A stretch of DNA of 64,000 bases, from positions 216,308,194 through 216,372,193 of the forward strand of contig OV050031.1 in the NCBI GenBank assembly GCA_920105625.2, read 5' to 3'. Shown piece after piece: positions 46,900 to 59,469 of the stretch. The notes beneath the pieces were generated by a model. The model was not told the origin of the DNA and made no database searches. It worked only from the letters and a program-made list of their open reading frames with translations. Numbering within the stretch: position 1 is the first letter of the stretch; every line of letters begins with the position of its first letter. The position numbers were made by a program, and so were the translations under genes. The DNA is from Clusia tigrina. Taxonomy: Eukaryota; Arthropoda; Insecta; Diptera; Clusiidae.

Positions 46900-49170
46900 C
46901 TTTGAAGACAATTTTCAATCAATGCTGCGGTAAGACGAAAATGTGTTTCGAGCAGTTAACTTGAGGACTCTAATACTGGAAGTCAACGAAGACACGACTT
47001 AGTGGCAGTCATGGCATTTGTTGGAAATCTAAGCTAAATGGGTGTCTCCGGCTTAATCGACCTGCAATTGACGTAAAAACCCATTTTTGATGTCTTGAAA
47101 TTGTGGCAAAAATTCTAGAAGAAAAAAAACACTACTTCTGGGGCAATTTTAAAGTGGGCGCCTAAACAACACACAAAATAAGGACATGCACTCACTCACA
47201 CAAACACACACACACACACAAAATCACACAAACACAATCCGTCACAAGCGTACCCAGCACTTCAACTAGCACTGCAACAAAGTAACAACAACAACAACAG
47301 AAAAACCGAAAAAAGAATTTGTTACTTTTACTCTACTTCAGAAATACAAAATGCCATCACTTTGTGCCGGCAGCCAAGCTCCAGTGAGTGGTCACAACTA
47401 TGCCGTGACGTCGCAGAGGCAGCTCACGAGCACACTAGCTTTCAGCATACTGAAAGCATTCGCAATACACGCGTCCTCATCTAAAGCATCAGCATCAAAT
47501 GCACCGTTGCACCACTACAGTTCATCAAGATGCATTCCTTTGCTTGGCTTCTGAGCGAGCCGCTTCACTTCAGTCGTTTCGGTGCGGGAATAGAACAAAA
47601 ACCAAACGAACAAACAAAAAAGATAGAACAACAACAACAAAACCCCACAAACATCAAAGCGACAATTTGGTACCAACAAGCACAAACACACTCGCACACA
47701 CACAGGCATCTCTCAGACGGTCTCACTCACTCACACACTGGGTATGCCCTGGCACACTCTTGAAATGCTGCTAAACATTTTGAAACCTAAAAGTATGCAA
47801 AGCATAATTCACACTGATGGAATTGTAGCGAAATCATATGCATCACGTGATTATGCGCGTCATGCATGCAAATGTAGAATGTCCTGTTGTGCCTTTTTGC
47901 TACACCAACAACAGCAACAACAACAACAACGCCAGTGGCTCTAGCAGCCGTTGAATTGTTAGTTGTCTTTTTTTTTACACATATTTTTCAGGTCTTATTT
48001 TTCACTTTTAGCACACTTTTCGGGAGGGGGAACCACATTGAATGCCACTACTAGCAGCGCGCAACTTGTGCAAGGGGAGCAAATGGAAATGGAAGTCACA
48101 AATTTACCGAATTTTTCCTCATTTAAATACGTTGGCGTTGTTACTCCTACTGCTGCTGGTGTGCTGGTCTCGTTTCCAACCCTAACCAAACTCGACGACG
48201 GTACGGAAATGAGTCTTGCGCTCGTCCCCTGCAGGATATGCACCGGAACAGCGAGTTCAACTTTATTACCGATCCACCAACGGGGCTAAGCTCAACTTCA
48301 TGGTGGATTTTTGGCTGCTTGCAACGACACAACCTCGCCATGTGTTCTCGCTGAAGAACAGATGGATGGATGGATGGATATGGATGGGTACGAGTTTGTT
48401 TTGAGCTGGAGATGGAGATGGTAGCTTGCTTAGCATGTAATTTATTTTTTTTTGTAAATAATATATGTGAGCACTCACCCCCTCCCTGCCCTAGGAACAT
48501 ATGTACGTACGTTCATATTTCTCCAGTGTAACGCCAACAAAGAGTGAGCGAAACTTTTAGTTCGCTCGTATGCAAAACTAGCTGCCGAGCTGTGCTGTTT
48601 GTTTGCTTGTTTTGAAGCCTGCAGAAAGGGTCAAATTTATGTGTGCGAAGTAAAAGTAAAGTAATTATTTCGTTCAGTATTAATTATTAGCTCTGCAGTG
48701 AAAACTCTTCCTTTAACAGACACGAATTGCAACACAATTGAATCTTGGGAGAGATCCTTCAAAGTAGAATGTGAGTACTGTGAGATTTGTTTGCACTCCC
48801 CTGCTGAGTGCACCTGAATTCGCGAAGAGTGCATTTGTTCCTTGAATAATTTCTTGAATAATTCCTGTCATTCTTCCTACTATATCTCATTTAGAGTAGT
48901 TGGAGTTGCGTAAGATTTTTAGCATACTTCAGGAAGCATCATCAGTGGCTCATCCTTGCGAATTTTAGGGAGAGTAGATGCTTAAACCACCTGTAGCAAT
49001 TAAGGAACTCTTGTATATAGATTAATAACCTTTTGGGGTAAATGTATAGACACTTCTTTATATCTCCTGACATAATGATGTTCGTGCTGTCCTTAGCGTG
49101 GCAGTAGCAGAGGCAGCACACAGAAAATGTAAACGAAGAAAGCCCTCTGACTGCGTAAAGTCTCTGGAGT
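46900..49170. other. Unique intergenic DNA with simple repeats
   Basis: CA and CAA runs occur near 47180-47300, 47640-47710 and 47910-47935, and a GGAT run at 48360-48385. Several overlapping frames between 47350 and 48500 (up to 117 codons) lie on both strands. None has a family motif, so none is called. Confidence 0.4.
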
Positions 49171-49179
49171 CTCTGCCTA

Positions 49180-50215
49180 CTGATCAGTGGGTGCAGTAGA
49201 CAGTGGGAACAGTTGGCAGTGGATGCAGTAAGTAGTAGATACAGTTGACAGTGAGTACACTGAGTACAGTGGGCAGTGGGCAGTGGGTACCGTGAGCAGT
49301 GAGTACCGTGGGAAGTACATATGTTAGGCAGTGATTACAATTGACAGTGGACAGTGGGCAAAGGATATAGTGGGCAGTGGATATAGTGGGCAGTGGATAT
49401 GGTGGGCAGTGGGAAGTAGGTAGTGAGTACAATTGTCAGTGGATACATTAGGCATTCGCTGCAATGGGCAGTGGGTACAGTTGGCAGTGGATACAGTGGG
49501 CAGTGAATACAGTGGGCAGTGAATACGGTGGGCAGTGAATACAGTGGGCAGTGAATACAATGGGAAGTGAATACAGTGGGCAGTGGATACATTGGCATTG
49601 GATACAGTACAGCCTACACTTAGCTGTTGATACATGGAGTGGTGGGTACAGTAAGCAGTGGGTACACTAGAAAGTGGCTAAACTAGGAAGTGAGTACAGT
49701 GAAAAGTGGCTACCGTGGGTAGTGGGTACACTGTGGGTAGTACAGTGGACAGTGAATGCTTTAAGCAGTGGGTACAGTGGGCAGTGCATACACTAGGTAG
49801 TAAGTTTAGTTGGCATGGCGTAAATTGGGCATTGGATAGAGTGGGCAGTGGGTACAGTGTCGCCATTATTGGCATTGACTACAGTGAGCAGTTGAGACAG
49901 TGGGCTGTAAGTACAGTGGGTAGTTAGTACAAAGAATTGTGAAGGCAGTGAGAGTGGGTACAGTTAACATTTCGTACAGTGGGTACAGTGAGCAGTGGAT
50001 AGGGTTGGCAGTGAGTAAAATTGGCAGCGGATACATTGGGCAGTGGATACAGTGGCCTGTAAGTACAATGGGTACTTAGTGCAAAGAATTGTGAAGGCAG
50101 TGGGAGTGCGTACAGTTGAAATTTCGTACAGTGGGTACAGTGAACAGTGTATAAAGTGGGCAGAGAGTATAATTGGTAGCGGATACATTAGACAGTGGGT
50201 ACATTAGGCAGTGGG
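49180..50215. repeat. 16-bp G-rich tandem array
   Basis: The unit GTGGGCAGTGAATACA (16 bp) is clearest at 49496-49595 and degenerates outwards through GTACAGTGGGCAGTGG variants. A block near 49890-49990 (GCAGTGAGAGTGGGTACAGT) recurs near 50050-50150. Minus-strand PLPTVSTAHC-like frames are artefacts. Confidence 0.92.
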
Positions 50216-50379
50216 CACACGTTTCAGAGACATTAAGGATCCAGAGTCCAGTAGGAAAGATCTCTGCGACTCATACCTACCACTCATACTTCTACGGAGA
50301 AGACCCAACCTAGTATACTCTTACATATGTGACGAGAAAATTTCTTAAAGAGGGAAAATATGTCGCCCATCTTCACTCA

Positions 50380-50530
50380 TGTTTGAGCTAGAACTGCTTC
50401 CGAGACCGTGGCGTCAAGAGCCAATTTGTTCCTGACCAGTTGATCAGTCATTTTATTCCCTTCAATAAAAAAGGAGTTTATATCTTGAATGTAAAGATAA
50501 CTCTCTGCACTGAAGAACTAAACTAAAGGA
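50380..50530 (-). mobile_element. Weak LINE RNase H remnant
   Basis: The minus strand reads FFIEGNKMTDQLVRNKLALD, resembling the GNExADELxR end of RNase H. It is short and without upstream context. Confidence 0.4.
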
Positions 50531-50779
50531 TTATGGAAGAGCATCCTAGAGCTTTGTTTGCCATCTGTCTATCTGAGCATTGGACTTGATGATTATCATG
50601 ATATCAAAGGCTGCCAGCAAATCTTTGGCTCTCCTTAATTATCTTTCTAATAAACACAAAATGTTGCTGTGACCGTAGTCATTGACGTACCTCATCCTTG
50701 TTCTTCTGAATACAACTCCTCTGAAGACTGGCATGGCATTTACCTGGGGTTCGAGAGGCGATAAAGGAAGCAGCTCAGA

Positions 50780-50905
50780 TTGTCGCAACCTTATTTTCAT
50801 TTTTCAGTTCATAAAGAGCCTCAATATGGACCCTTAAACAATGACACAAAAGGTCAAGTTGGTCGAAGTGTACTTCAGCCAATGATAATAGTTACAATAT
50901 TTCTT
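50780..50905 (+). mobile_element. LINE 3' end fragment (family E)
   Basis: A C-terminal QFIKSLNMDP* is followed by GGTCAAGTTGGTCGAAGTGT. The same order occurs at about 56850-56920 (ATCAAATTGGTCGAGGTACA), so it is a shared 3' UTR. The rest of 50530-51200 shows no gene. Confidence 0.55.
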
Positions 50906-51204
50906 GGACTGTATCTCTGTGAACTGACCTAGTGATATGGTTCGTTCTTATATGTTATCACACCTTCCAAAGCGGCTATGAAAGTAATAATATTATTGAT
51001 TCCTATGGTTACGCGGGGGAGCAAATGCCCATGAATGAGGCTTTAAACAAACTTAGCAAAATATTTATTACCTGGGTCCTACATGAGCTAATTGAATGGT
51101 ACCTGGGTCAAAGAAGGACATCAGAATGCCACCACTTCTTCATTGTATCCAGAGCTAACAATAAAGAAGAACATATGGCCTCCCAGCATCTCGTCCTGTC
51201 GATA

Positions 51205-51490
51205 GGTTAGATTAAGTTAAACTGTCTGGCTGTGACGGCCACACTTGGACCTGCAAGGTCCTTTGCGGTTTCAGATGGATATCCAGTTAAGATCTGTAGT
51301 ATAAATCGTTAAACAGAGAGACATCCTTAGCAAATATTAAAAGATAAACTGTCCCTAATTGTTCGACCTCTTCTAGTCCTTCACACCAAAGGGCTCCCAG
51401 ATGTGTTAGGCGCGTTTTGGATATTGCGGGGCATAGGCATAGTAGATGCTCCAAAGGTTCCCTTGTGTCCTGTCCCCAAATTTCCTGCAT
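51205..51490 (-). mobile_element. LINE 3' end fragment (family C)
   Basis: Minus-strand frame: DTREPLEHLLCLCPAISKTR, then LTHLGALWCEGLEEVEQLGT, the Cys/His C-terminal module. The family C tail (AAAGGACCTTGCAGGTCCAA, AGTTTAACTTAATC) ends at 51205. Confidence 0.75.
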
Positions 51491-51494
51491 TTAT

Positions 51495-53215
51495 CTTGTC
51501 GATAACAATTGTAGAAATAAATATTGTAAGAATACTGTCATTCAATCAGCAATTGAAGTTGGTAAATGAGAAATAAATAGTAAATAATCATATAAGGAGA
51601 ATACAACTTAGATATGAGCAAGATCCCTCATCTTGATTCCTCCAAAATATATGAATTCCTGTCGAAAATTAACCTGACAGAAGATCTGTAGATGGGACTA
51701 TCCTCATCTTTCAAATAAATAGGGGCATGACAATAGATCTTTCAGGTCACAGTGTATAACACCCTTAAATATATCTATCTATCATATAAGGACTAAAAAT
51801 AGTTGCCAGGATAATGTGCTGTAGAAATTGTTTAGAGGCACATTCTGCTAAAGAATTTGTTAATGTCCTTCAGATACTTATGATGAAAATACCTCGATTT
51901 CTACGACACTGCAACATACTCGTAGAACATTCATTCTGAACTATTGACATTCACCTCTCAATACGACTGAAATCAGACCCCTCTGAGGATCGTCCGTTTA
52001 ACAATCTTATAGAAGCAGTGCAAGGAATTTCATCCTTTAAGTCTTCTCTATCGGTAGTTCTTCTATTAGTTGTCACAATCTTATCCCAAAGGATAATCTC
52101 TTCCGTTCCTAAAGTAAGTTAAACAACCAACTTTTCCTCAGAAATATTCCTTGCCTAAGGAAACCCCACTCTTAAATGGCCAAAGCATCCAATGAAAGCA
52201 TTCACTCCAAAAAGTAACCACAGAAATGCCGGTTTATTTAGCCCAAAACCCCCCTTTGAGTAAACTTAAATAACTCGCAGAGCGTGGAACAATTTCCGAA
52301 AATTCACTGGACGCAGGAATTTATGCCGCCAGCATTTGCTTAAGCATTCGCTTTGGCCACGCCAGAAGTCGCATATTTCACTGTTGTTGGCATAATTAGA
52401 CCATCAATTCCGGAAAATTCATGATTGTCATGAATAAGAACCGAGTTGCCAAAGCAATGCAATCCAACACAAAGCACACACACTCACACACACACACACA
52501 CTCATGCACACAGACTCCCATATACACATCCCCAGATTAGTACATGAAATCTCACTACACTACTACAAAATAAGCCCCCATCCGAAAAAGGCAGCTACAG
52601 GCTTTCGGCCTGCCACACATGAGCGCGCGTGTGTATGTGAGTGTGTGCGTTGGCACTGCCATGACCGCCACAAGACGAAAAGCGGAAATGCGGACAGCAG
52701 CCGCAAACGGAACGCTGGAAGCGGCGAGCTGACAATGACGGCGGCGATTGTGTTGAACGAGTGCGAAGCTGCTACTTTGCAACTCATAAATATTCACTTG
52801 GACGTTGTTGTGCGTGGCGCAGAGGCAACAAACTGTGAAATATGCAGGCACATTCGGACTCGCAGGAGGCGTCGCATTTAGGTTTGCATGCCTGACGTTG
52901 GCGGCCGTATCCGAACGAGAGTGCGCTGCGCGGTTATGCGCTGTTAATTTAATTTGCAGTCGTGGCCAAGCGTGGAGCGGGATGTGCTGCGCCAGAAGAC
53001 AAATTTGGCGAAACTTAGATGGAAATAAAATAATAGAGAGACAGCGGAGTGGAGGAGCAACGCTGAAGTGGCTGAAATTTAAAATAACATTAAAAGCGAA
53101 TAATCTTTTTCTGATGAGATGGCGAGGAAATGGTCACGAGGCTTCCCATTAAGGGAAGAGGGATATTGTGAGAAGTTTGGAAGAAACTTTTATGTAATGT
53201 TCCCGTCATTTCCTT
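51495..53215. other. Unique DNA with a CA microsatellite
   Basis: A (CA)n run lies at 52475-52500. The GC-richer segment 52560-52990 has long frames on both strands without a family motif. It may be regulatory or intronic. No gene supported. Confidence 0.4.
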
Positions 53216-53219
53216 GATA

Positions 53220-54070
53220 TATACGTGACTAAATATGAATACAATTTACTATGATATTACAACCACATCACTCAATATGTCTGTTGCTATCCTCGTCTCG
53301 CTAAGCCTGATGCAGATTAGGCTTATATACTATAACTCAAATGACATGTGACTAGGTAGGTAGGTATGTATCGCGGCCGTCAGAAGAACACACTTAGGCC
53401 ATCATTGACCCCTTGTGATACCGCATTAGACACAACTCCCAAACCCTTTCAAAGGTCCTACCATTTGGAGCCTTTAATGAAGCAACTGGTGGAGCTTATC
53501 TTCTTATTTGGAATATCTCCCAAAGAGTCCAGAAAGTGGTCACCCAGGAAAGTGCGATTCCTTCTAGACAATGCAGGACATATTCGTGACTAAATATGAG
53601 TAACATTTTTATACAAATTACACACAAATCACTCGACATGACTGTGTGTCTCGCTAAGTGTGGTGCAAGTCAGTCTTATATAATATGACTCAAATGTGAT
53701 TTACATACTCGTGACTAAATATGAATAACATTGTGATTCAAATTACACACAAATCACTCGATATGACTGTGACTATCCTTATCTCGCAAAGCCTGATACC
53801 AGTTATGGTTATACGAGTATAATATAACCCAAATGTCATTCATATATTCGTGACTAAATATGAATAACATTTTGATACAAATTACACCAAAATCACAAGA
53901 CTATCCTTGTGTCGCTATCCCTGTTAGGCCATTTAGGCTTATATAATATATCAAAAATAACATTTTCATAATCATGACTAAACATGAATGACATTTGCAT
54001 TCATACTACGTTCAAATGACTCTATATGAATGTTGCTGTCCTTGTCTCACCAATGCTACAAGTCATATGT
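53220..54070. repeat. ~125-bp tandem array interrupted by a LINE fragment
   Basis: CGTGACTAAATATGAATAAC, then ACACAAATCACTCGATATGA and a TATAATATAACTCAAATG end, recur near 53226, 53588, 53709 and 53848, with a diverged copy near 53985. A family B LINE fragment (53355-53580) splits the first copy. Confidence 0.85.
53355..53582 (-). mobile_element. LINE 3' end fragment (family B)
   Basis: The 3' end lies at AGGTAGGTAGGTA (53354 onwards). The inner sequence (CATTGACCCCTTG, TTTGGAGCC, AGAGTCCAGAAAGTGGTCAC) matches 18705-18860 and, more distantly, 55590-55780. GTGACTA on both sides may be a short target duplication. Confidence 0.75.
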
Positions 54071-54179
54071 GATGTTCTTATACTAAAGAGTGACTCTATT
54101 GGAAGGTACAATTTAGGTGTGGTAATACTACATATAAACCAAATCCCCCCTCATTAAGACCTCCCTCTCTTTCACATTC

Positions 54180-55545
54180 ATAGAGGTGTAGATATCAATC
54201 CTGGAGAAGAAGCTGGGTATTTGGGTTTAATCCTGTATAGGAAAGTGAACTGGAAGGCTAATGTAAACTAGCGCATTCGGAAGGCTCAAGTAGCTCTGTA
54301 CTCTTGCAAAGGAGTCATAGGAGAGAAGGGGGGGTTACAGCCTAAGGTGGCGTATTGGCTATACACTGATATAGTACGACCAATCCTTTTTTTATGGAGG
54401 GCTTGTTTAGAGGACAGTCCTAACCATGTCTACATGCAATATGTTGCTAACAGGGGTACAAGGAAGGACGAAACTATTCATAAGTGGCGGAGATAAGAAT
54501 AATTGGCGCGATTAGAACGACTCCAACGGCAGCCTCAGACGTAATGATTTAGCTGCTGCCTGTCAGGCTTTTTGGGGAAAGGACAGTTGCCAATTCAGCT
54601 GTGAGACTCAAAGCTACACACCACTGGAATGCTAGAGATGCAGGCCAGACTATCTGACGGCGTTTAGAGGACACTGCTCACTTATTTTGTTTACATCACA
54701 CCATGCGATGCTTTCAGTGGCACTTGTAGATTCTCTATTCCCTCTAGGGATGAATGAAAGGACAGCAGCCCTCCACATTTAAAAGGGGTCCATATCTACA
54801 CAGTTAGATCCAAGCTACAAAGAAGGCTGGGAGGTACTCAGATTCTCAGCTGAGCTTAATGTGTCCCCTCGCTATTACCAAAGCATTTTGATTGTTTTCG
54901 CCTTATTATCATAGAGGACAGAAGCTTTTAGTTTAGACCATTGCGCCAAATCACAACTGAACTGTTCATTTTTATAGAGTCAACCGCTATTAGGATTATT
55001 CTAGCCAATTCTTCAACCTTACCCAATGAGGTCCATTAGTGTGAAGGTCTACCAATCAAAGGTGGATCTGTGCCACTAGCTATGAAATCGACAGGCAAAC
55101 ATGGCCGAGGCTAAATCTACATCTATCTAGGAATATCATTAGACTCAATAGACTACAAATTAGGACTTTAATAGGAGCCCTCACGGAGCATTGTCTAATA
55201 GGAAATCATGCAAGAAGAATGGGAGTTTATACACATGATTTCTGCGACAGCTGCAGGAACGAGGAGGAACTGGAAACGATCCAGCATCTCTTCTGTACAT
55301 GTCCAGCTTTTGCTACAAATAGGGAGCATTTACTTCCCACTTCTTAGCTAGTATAGATGGTCTACGCCATTCAGGTGTTAAAAACCTTCTTCGCTTTCTA
55401 AGAAGCTCAGGTTGGTTCAATCTGGAGGGGGAAGCATAGCCATGCCTCGCATCCGTGGCTCACAACGGACCCAACTGTTGGTCTGAGTGGCATCACTGGT
55501 TTATTGGTGATACGGCTGCCTAACCTACCTACCTACCTAGTGTGA
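54180..55545 (+). mobile_element. LINE ORF2 3' half with CCTACC tail (family D)
   Basis: The plus strand shows the end of the reverse transcriptase region (YLGLILYRKVNWKANVN, RIRKAQVALYSCKGVIGEKG, YTDIVRPILFLWRACLE). A decayed RNase H part follows, then RMGVYTHDFCDSCRNEEELE with the Cys/His module TIQHLFCTCPAFATNREHLL. The 3' UTR ends TTATTGGTGATACGGCTGCC and (CCTA)n at 55525-55543. Stops and shifts throughout. Confidence 0.8.
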
Positions 55546-55915
55546 AGGTGGGTAGGTAGGTTGAGCGGCCACCAAAAAGGCACCCTTAGACTAGGATTGA
55601 TGCTTTGTAAATACAGCATGGGACACAAGTCCCATTTCGTTTGACAAATCCGTCAATTTGGAGGTTTTTATGAAGCCATTGATGGAACTTATTTTCTTTT
55701 TTGTAATGTCTACCAGAGAGTCCAGAAAGAAGTCACCGAGAAAAGCGTTTCTCCTTTTTAACAGCGCTGGATACGAACATGTCAGGTGTTCAATGGACTC
55801 TTGCTGCTCCTCATCCATGCCATTTCTACGAATATCATTTGAGGTCATTCCCAAACCTTCTACCATGAGTACCCAGAGTCCAGTGTCCCATTGGGTCATT
55901 CGTGATTGTACCTAT
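55546..55915 (-). mobile_element. LINE 3' end fragment (family B), tail-to-tail with family D
   Basis: Minus-strand frame: MTSNDIRRNGMDEEQQESIE, then HLTCSYPALLKRRNAFLGDF and FIKTSKLTDL. The 3' end is GTGGGTAGGTAGG at 55549. It lies a few bases from the opposing CCTACC tail. Confidence 0.78.
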
Positions 55916-56179
55916 ATTTAGTCTATTTAGAGATCTGAGATCTTGCGAGCGCTTGACGTTTCTTTTAGGACTGATTAGAGTACCTATTTTGCATCCTAGA
56001 CCTAGAGTAGCATCCTACCCCATGAGATCAGCACCTGCCCGCTGCGTCTAAAGATATTGTGTTAATTTGAAGCTTACACATAGCAATGGGAATACCGAGC
56101 TGTGGCCTAGCTGGCTGAATTATATTGTAGTGCCTTCTGGGGCAAGTTTGTCAGTTTACTGGAGTAACCCTGTAGCCGG

Positions 56180-56620
56180 GAGATAGGTAGGTAGGTAGGA
56201 CTGGCCGCCTAGTTTGCCAAAAGCACATTTGAGCACACTTAATGGCCCATTGTGATACCACGGTGAGGCGCCGTTCAAGCACTGACTAAAAAGTTCTCTT
56301 ACTTGGGATGGTGATAGTCTGTAGCCGGGAACTCAGCTCAGATGCACACGAGTCTGCTTAGCTATCTCGTCTATAGATTTTCAGCAGGTCTTGACGGCTT
56401 TTGATGTGATTATAGCTGAATTCAGGGAACACAAAGCCGCTTGGGTGTCAGATAGAATATATCTTGTCTTGATATATTTTCCTTCTTGAGACAAGACAGT
56501 GATTCCTCTATACCTCGACATCAGCCTGAAATACCCTGCAGTGGTCGGGAAGCCTAAAGGAGAAGTTAATTTCCAGCTCATTTGATAATACACCACCTTC
56601 CACCATTCCCTGTAGCTTGG
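56180..56620 (-). mobile_element. LINE RNase H fragment with 3' end (family F)
   Basis: The minus strand reads TRYILSDTQAALCSLNSAII, then TSKAVKTC, part of RNase H with DTQAAL for the usual DSQAAL. A deletion leads to the 3' UTR (GTGCTCAAATGTGCTTTTGG) and a (CCTA)n end at 56184. The tail equals that of the 58-bp insert at 40610. Confidence 0.75.
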
Positions 56621-56679
56621 ATTTATGTGTGTAGATATGTATCCCTTTTATACGAGTATGTGGCGGAACTCTGACCACT

Positions 56680-56930
56680 TGGCAGGTGTAGATTCTTCAC
56701 GGTGGCAGAAGGAACACCACAGCACCTTCTAATGAGCTGCGAAGCCTTAGATCGCAGTAGGAAGGAATATCTGGGGCATTACCGGTGCGAGGGTAGAGAT
56801 ATTAGAGCAATGAACCCCAACTCAGTGCTAAGTTTCCTTAGACCTATTAGACTAATAGAGGACCCTTAATAGGTACATGCAGGAGTAGTACAATAGATCA
56901 AATTGGTCGAGGTACACTTTCCCCTCTTTG
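56680..56930 (+). mobile_element. LINE 3' end fragment (family E)
   Basis: The plus strand reads FFTVAEGTPQHLLMSCEALD, then RSRKEYLGHYRCEG, VLSFLRPIRLIEDP*, the C-terminal end of an ORF2. The shared family E 3' UTR follows. Confidence 0.65.
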
Positions 56931-56944
56931 TCTCATTCATTCAG

Positions 56945-57235
56945 TCAGTCATGGCGAGTGCCGTCCTTCCATGCGTCTCTAAAATGAATGGAGATCCTAC
57001 ATGCGCCTTTGAAGGCATAGCATGGTGTGAAATAGTCAAAATAGTCGGAAATACACTCAAAACTTCGTAAGATAGACGCATGGCCTGCGTTTCTAGCATT
57101 ACATTGGGCCGCAGCTTTTAGTCTAACAGCTGAATTGGCAACTGTCCTTTCCCCAAAAATCCTGACAGGCAGCTGGTACAGGTTTGCGTCTAAGGCTGCC
57201 GTTGGAGTCAATCTAATGGCACTAATTATACAGTA
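56945..57235 (-). mobile_element. LINE post-RT fragment
   Basis: Minus-strand translation CIISAIRLTPTAALDANLYQ, then LPVRIFGERTVANSAVRLKA and HASILRSFECISDYFDY, resembles the region between RT and RNase H in I/R1-type LINEs. The AVRLKA piece is shared with 54600. Confidence 0.75.
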
Positions 57236-57239
57236 AAAA

Positions 57240-59240
57240 TCTGATAATGATGCTACAAATAATGAGGATGAACATGCGCCAAATAAGCTGCACCATAGGC
57301 ACACAGTAACAAGCACTGATACTGATGCTAATAATGATTATGTTGTTGATAGTCGTTACAGGCCCAAAGAAGCAGTAGTGACCCTGCTGATCAATTTGCT
57401 CCTCTTTCCATCTCTTTATTTTTATATTCACACATAATTTATTTTATATATTTCGCTACAAGCGGATATGCTCAACTCAAGTCCTGACCGCCATGATTAA
57501 AAATCACTTTAAAAACATCATGGAAATCTTTTTCAATTACCAATTACCACATTAATGATTAATTATCGATTGCGTGTAATTGATTATCTAAAGCGGATTT
57601 TTATTGTTGAAAATGCCGGTAATTAATCCGCGCCCACTGCGCCGCCACAAATTAAATCCTTTTGTTAACAAAATCATTGCCACACACACAGAGGCAGAGG
57701 CAGCCAGCAATAACAACAACAGCAGCAGCAACAGTGGCAGTGGCAGTGGCAGTGGCAGCGGCAGTTGACATTAGACAAGTGAATTATTTATTATTATTTG
57801 TTCGCACATTTATTGTTCTGCTGCTGTTGTTGCTGTTGCAGTTGCTGCTGTTGTTGATGTCGCTGCTGTCACATGATGGCGATAAAATTTCAATTAACGC
57901 AATTTTTCATTACAATTTTTTTTTGCACATATTTTTTTTTGGTTTTTTGTTTCAAATTTAAAGTTTATTTTTTCCTTTTTGTATTTTAATTTTAATTGCA
58001 GATTTTGTTTTTATGCATTGTTCAGTTTTTAAATAAGCTACAAAACCAAATGGAAGCCAACAAAGGCAACAACAACAACAACACCAACAACAAAACAACT
58101 CTCACAGAGCAGAGCAATAAAATACAAAATTGTAATGCGAGGCCCCAACACGGCAGAGTTTTGTGCTTGGCATTTGTTGCTGTTGTTGTTGTTGTTACTG
58201 ACTGCGGCTGCTTTCTGCCATGATGCCAGCACCATGTGTGGAAAATTCCAGCACACACACACACACACACTCCCAGCCATCAAATGAGGTGCGTAATTTA
58301 GCGCCAATAAGTGCCACTAAATTGTCACCATACCGCAAACCTCGCATCAAGCCCCGTAACGCGTCGCTTGCTCCTCGCCACCAGTTCCGACCAGACCAGC
58401 ACCGAACTCAGTCACAGAGCTACTACCGCTCCGCTCCGCATACCCCGTAGCATCGCGTACTTGTCGGGGGATTAGGGATTATGCCGCATGTTGCATGCTG
58501 CCCGTCTCTGTGTCGATCCGCCTTGTCCGTCCCCGGTTGTGTGTGCCGCTTGTCAGTTCATTTGAGCGGAAGTTTAACATTCGCTACGCATGTTTAATTA
58601 ATTTTAATTGAATTTTAAAAATTTTCAATTTTCTAACAAAAAGTGTGTTACGTCTTTTTTCTCGTCCCCTTCCACCATTCTTGTTGTTTGCACGATTTGT
58701 GTTAATTCAAATATTTTGTATTAAAATTGTTGAAATAGTTTTTGGTTGGCACGAGCATTTCTATCTAATTCTTATCTGTATGTGGTGGCAGTGGTTGAAG
58801 ATATCTCTGGTGGGGGCATGCAACTTAATTAAATTGTTGACAGCGTATTAATTTTGTCACATTTTATTAGCAGCGAAATGAACACGAACAGACTTCAAGC
58901 AGAAGGACCTCTTTCCTTCCATGTCACCGGCACTTGGCGCAGGAGGCGTATGAGTGACATTTCGTTTGCATTCATTTGAAGTCACTTTTACGTCATGCTG
59001 TGTGTAATAGCATTTAAATAATTAAGCAAACATCTTTAAGTATGAAAAATATATGAGCAAATGAGTGTGGGAGAGTGTATGTGTGTGTGTGTGTATGTGT
59101 GTGCGTGTGTTTGTGAGGCAGGTGCTGAGCTCGGCGCAAGTTATATTGAAGCATTTTCGCAATTTGACACTTTTTGACGTCATTGCTTGGCACTGCAGAG
59201 GATCGGGTAAGCAATTAATGTCAACATTTGTGTCTATTTA
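57240..59240. other. Unique DNA, possible regulatory or intronic sequence
   Basis: No gene recognised. A cluster of TAAT cores lies at 57545-57600 (ATGATTAATTATCGATTG, GTGTAATTGATTATC). GGCAGT and CAGCAG runs are at 57710-57765, CTG/TTG runs at 57820-57865, CAA runs at 58060-58095, and (GT)n at 59070-59115. The composition resembles single-copy gene-flanking DNA. Confidence 0.4.
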
Positions 59241-59469
59241 ATTTGCCACAATTTGATTAACTGCACACAGCATGTATCTGAGAGATATTTAGTTAATAAA
59301 CTACTTCATAAATCATATGGGTTTGTATATGAGTCCTTTTTTGGCAGAACTCTTGTTTTCATTCCAATTACTTTGTTGATACTGGGATTGACAAGTATCT
59401 TACTGAGAAGATTGTTTTCCTTGCTTAGAGAAGAATACTCTGTAGCTTCTATTGCTACTATGTCTGTCT

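Noticed and set aside
47963..48500. Overlapping frames on both strands near a CCCCTGCAG acceptor-like site
   Set aside because: The site and a following open stretch look exon-like, but no partner exon or family match could be found.
52504..53152. Frames of 98-125 codons in a GC-richer segment
   Set aside because: Open on both strands and composition-driven; no recognisable domain.
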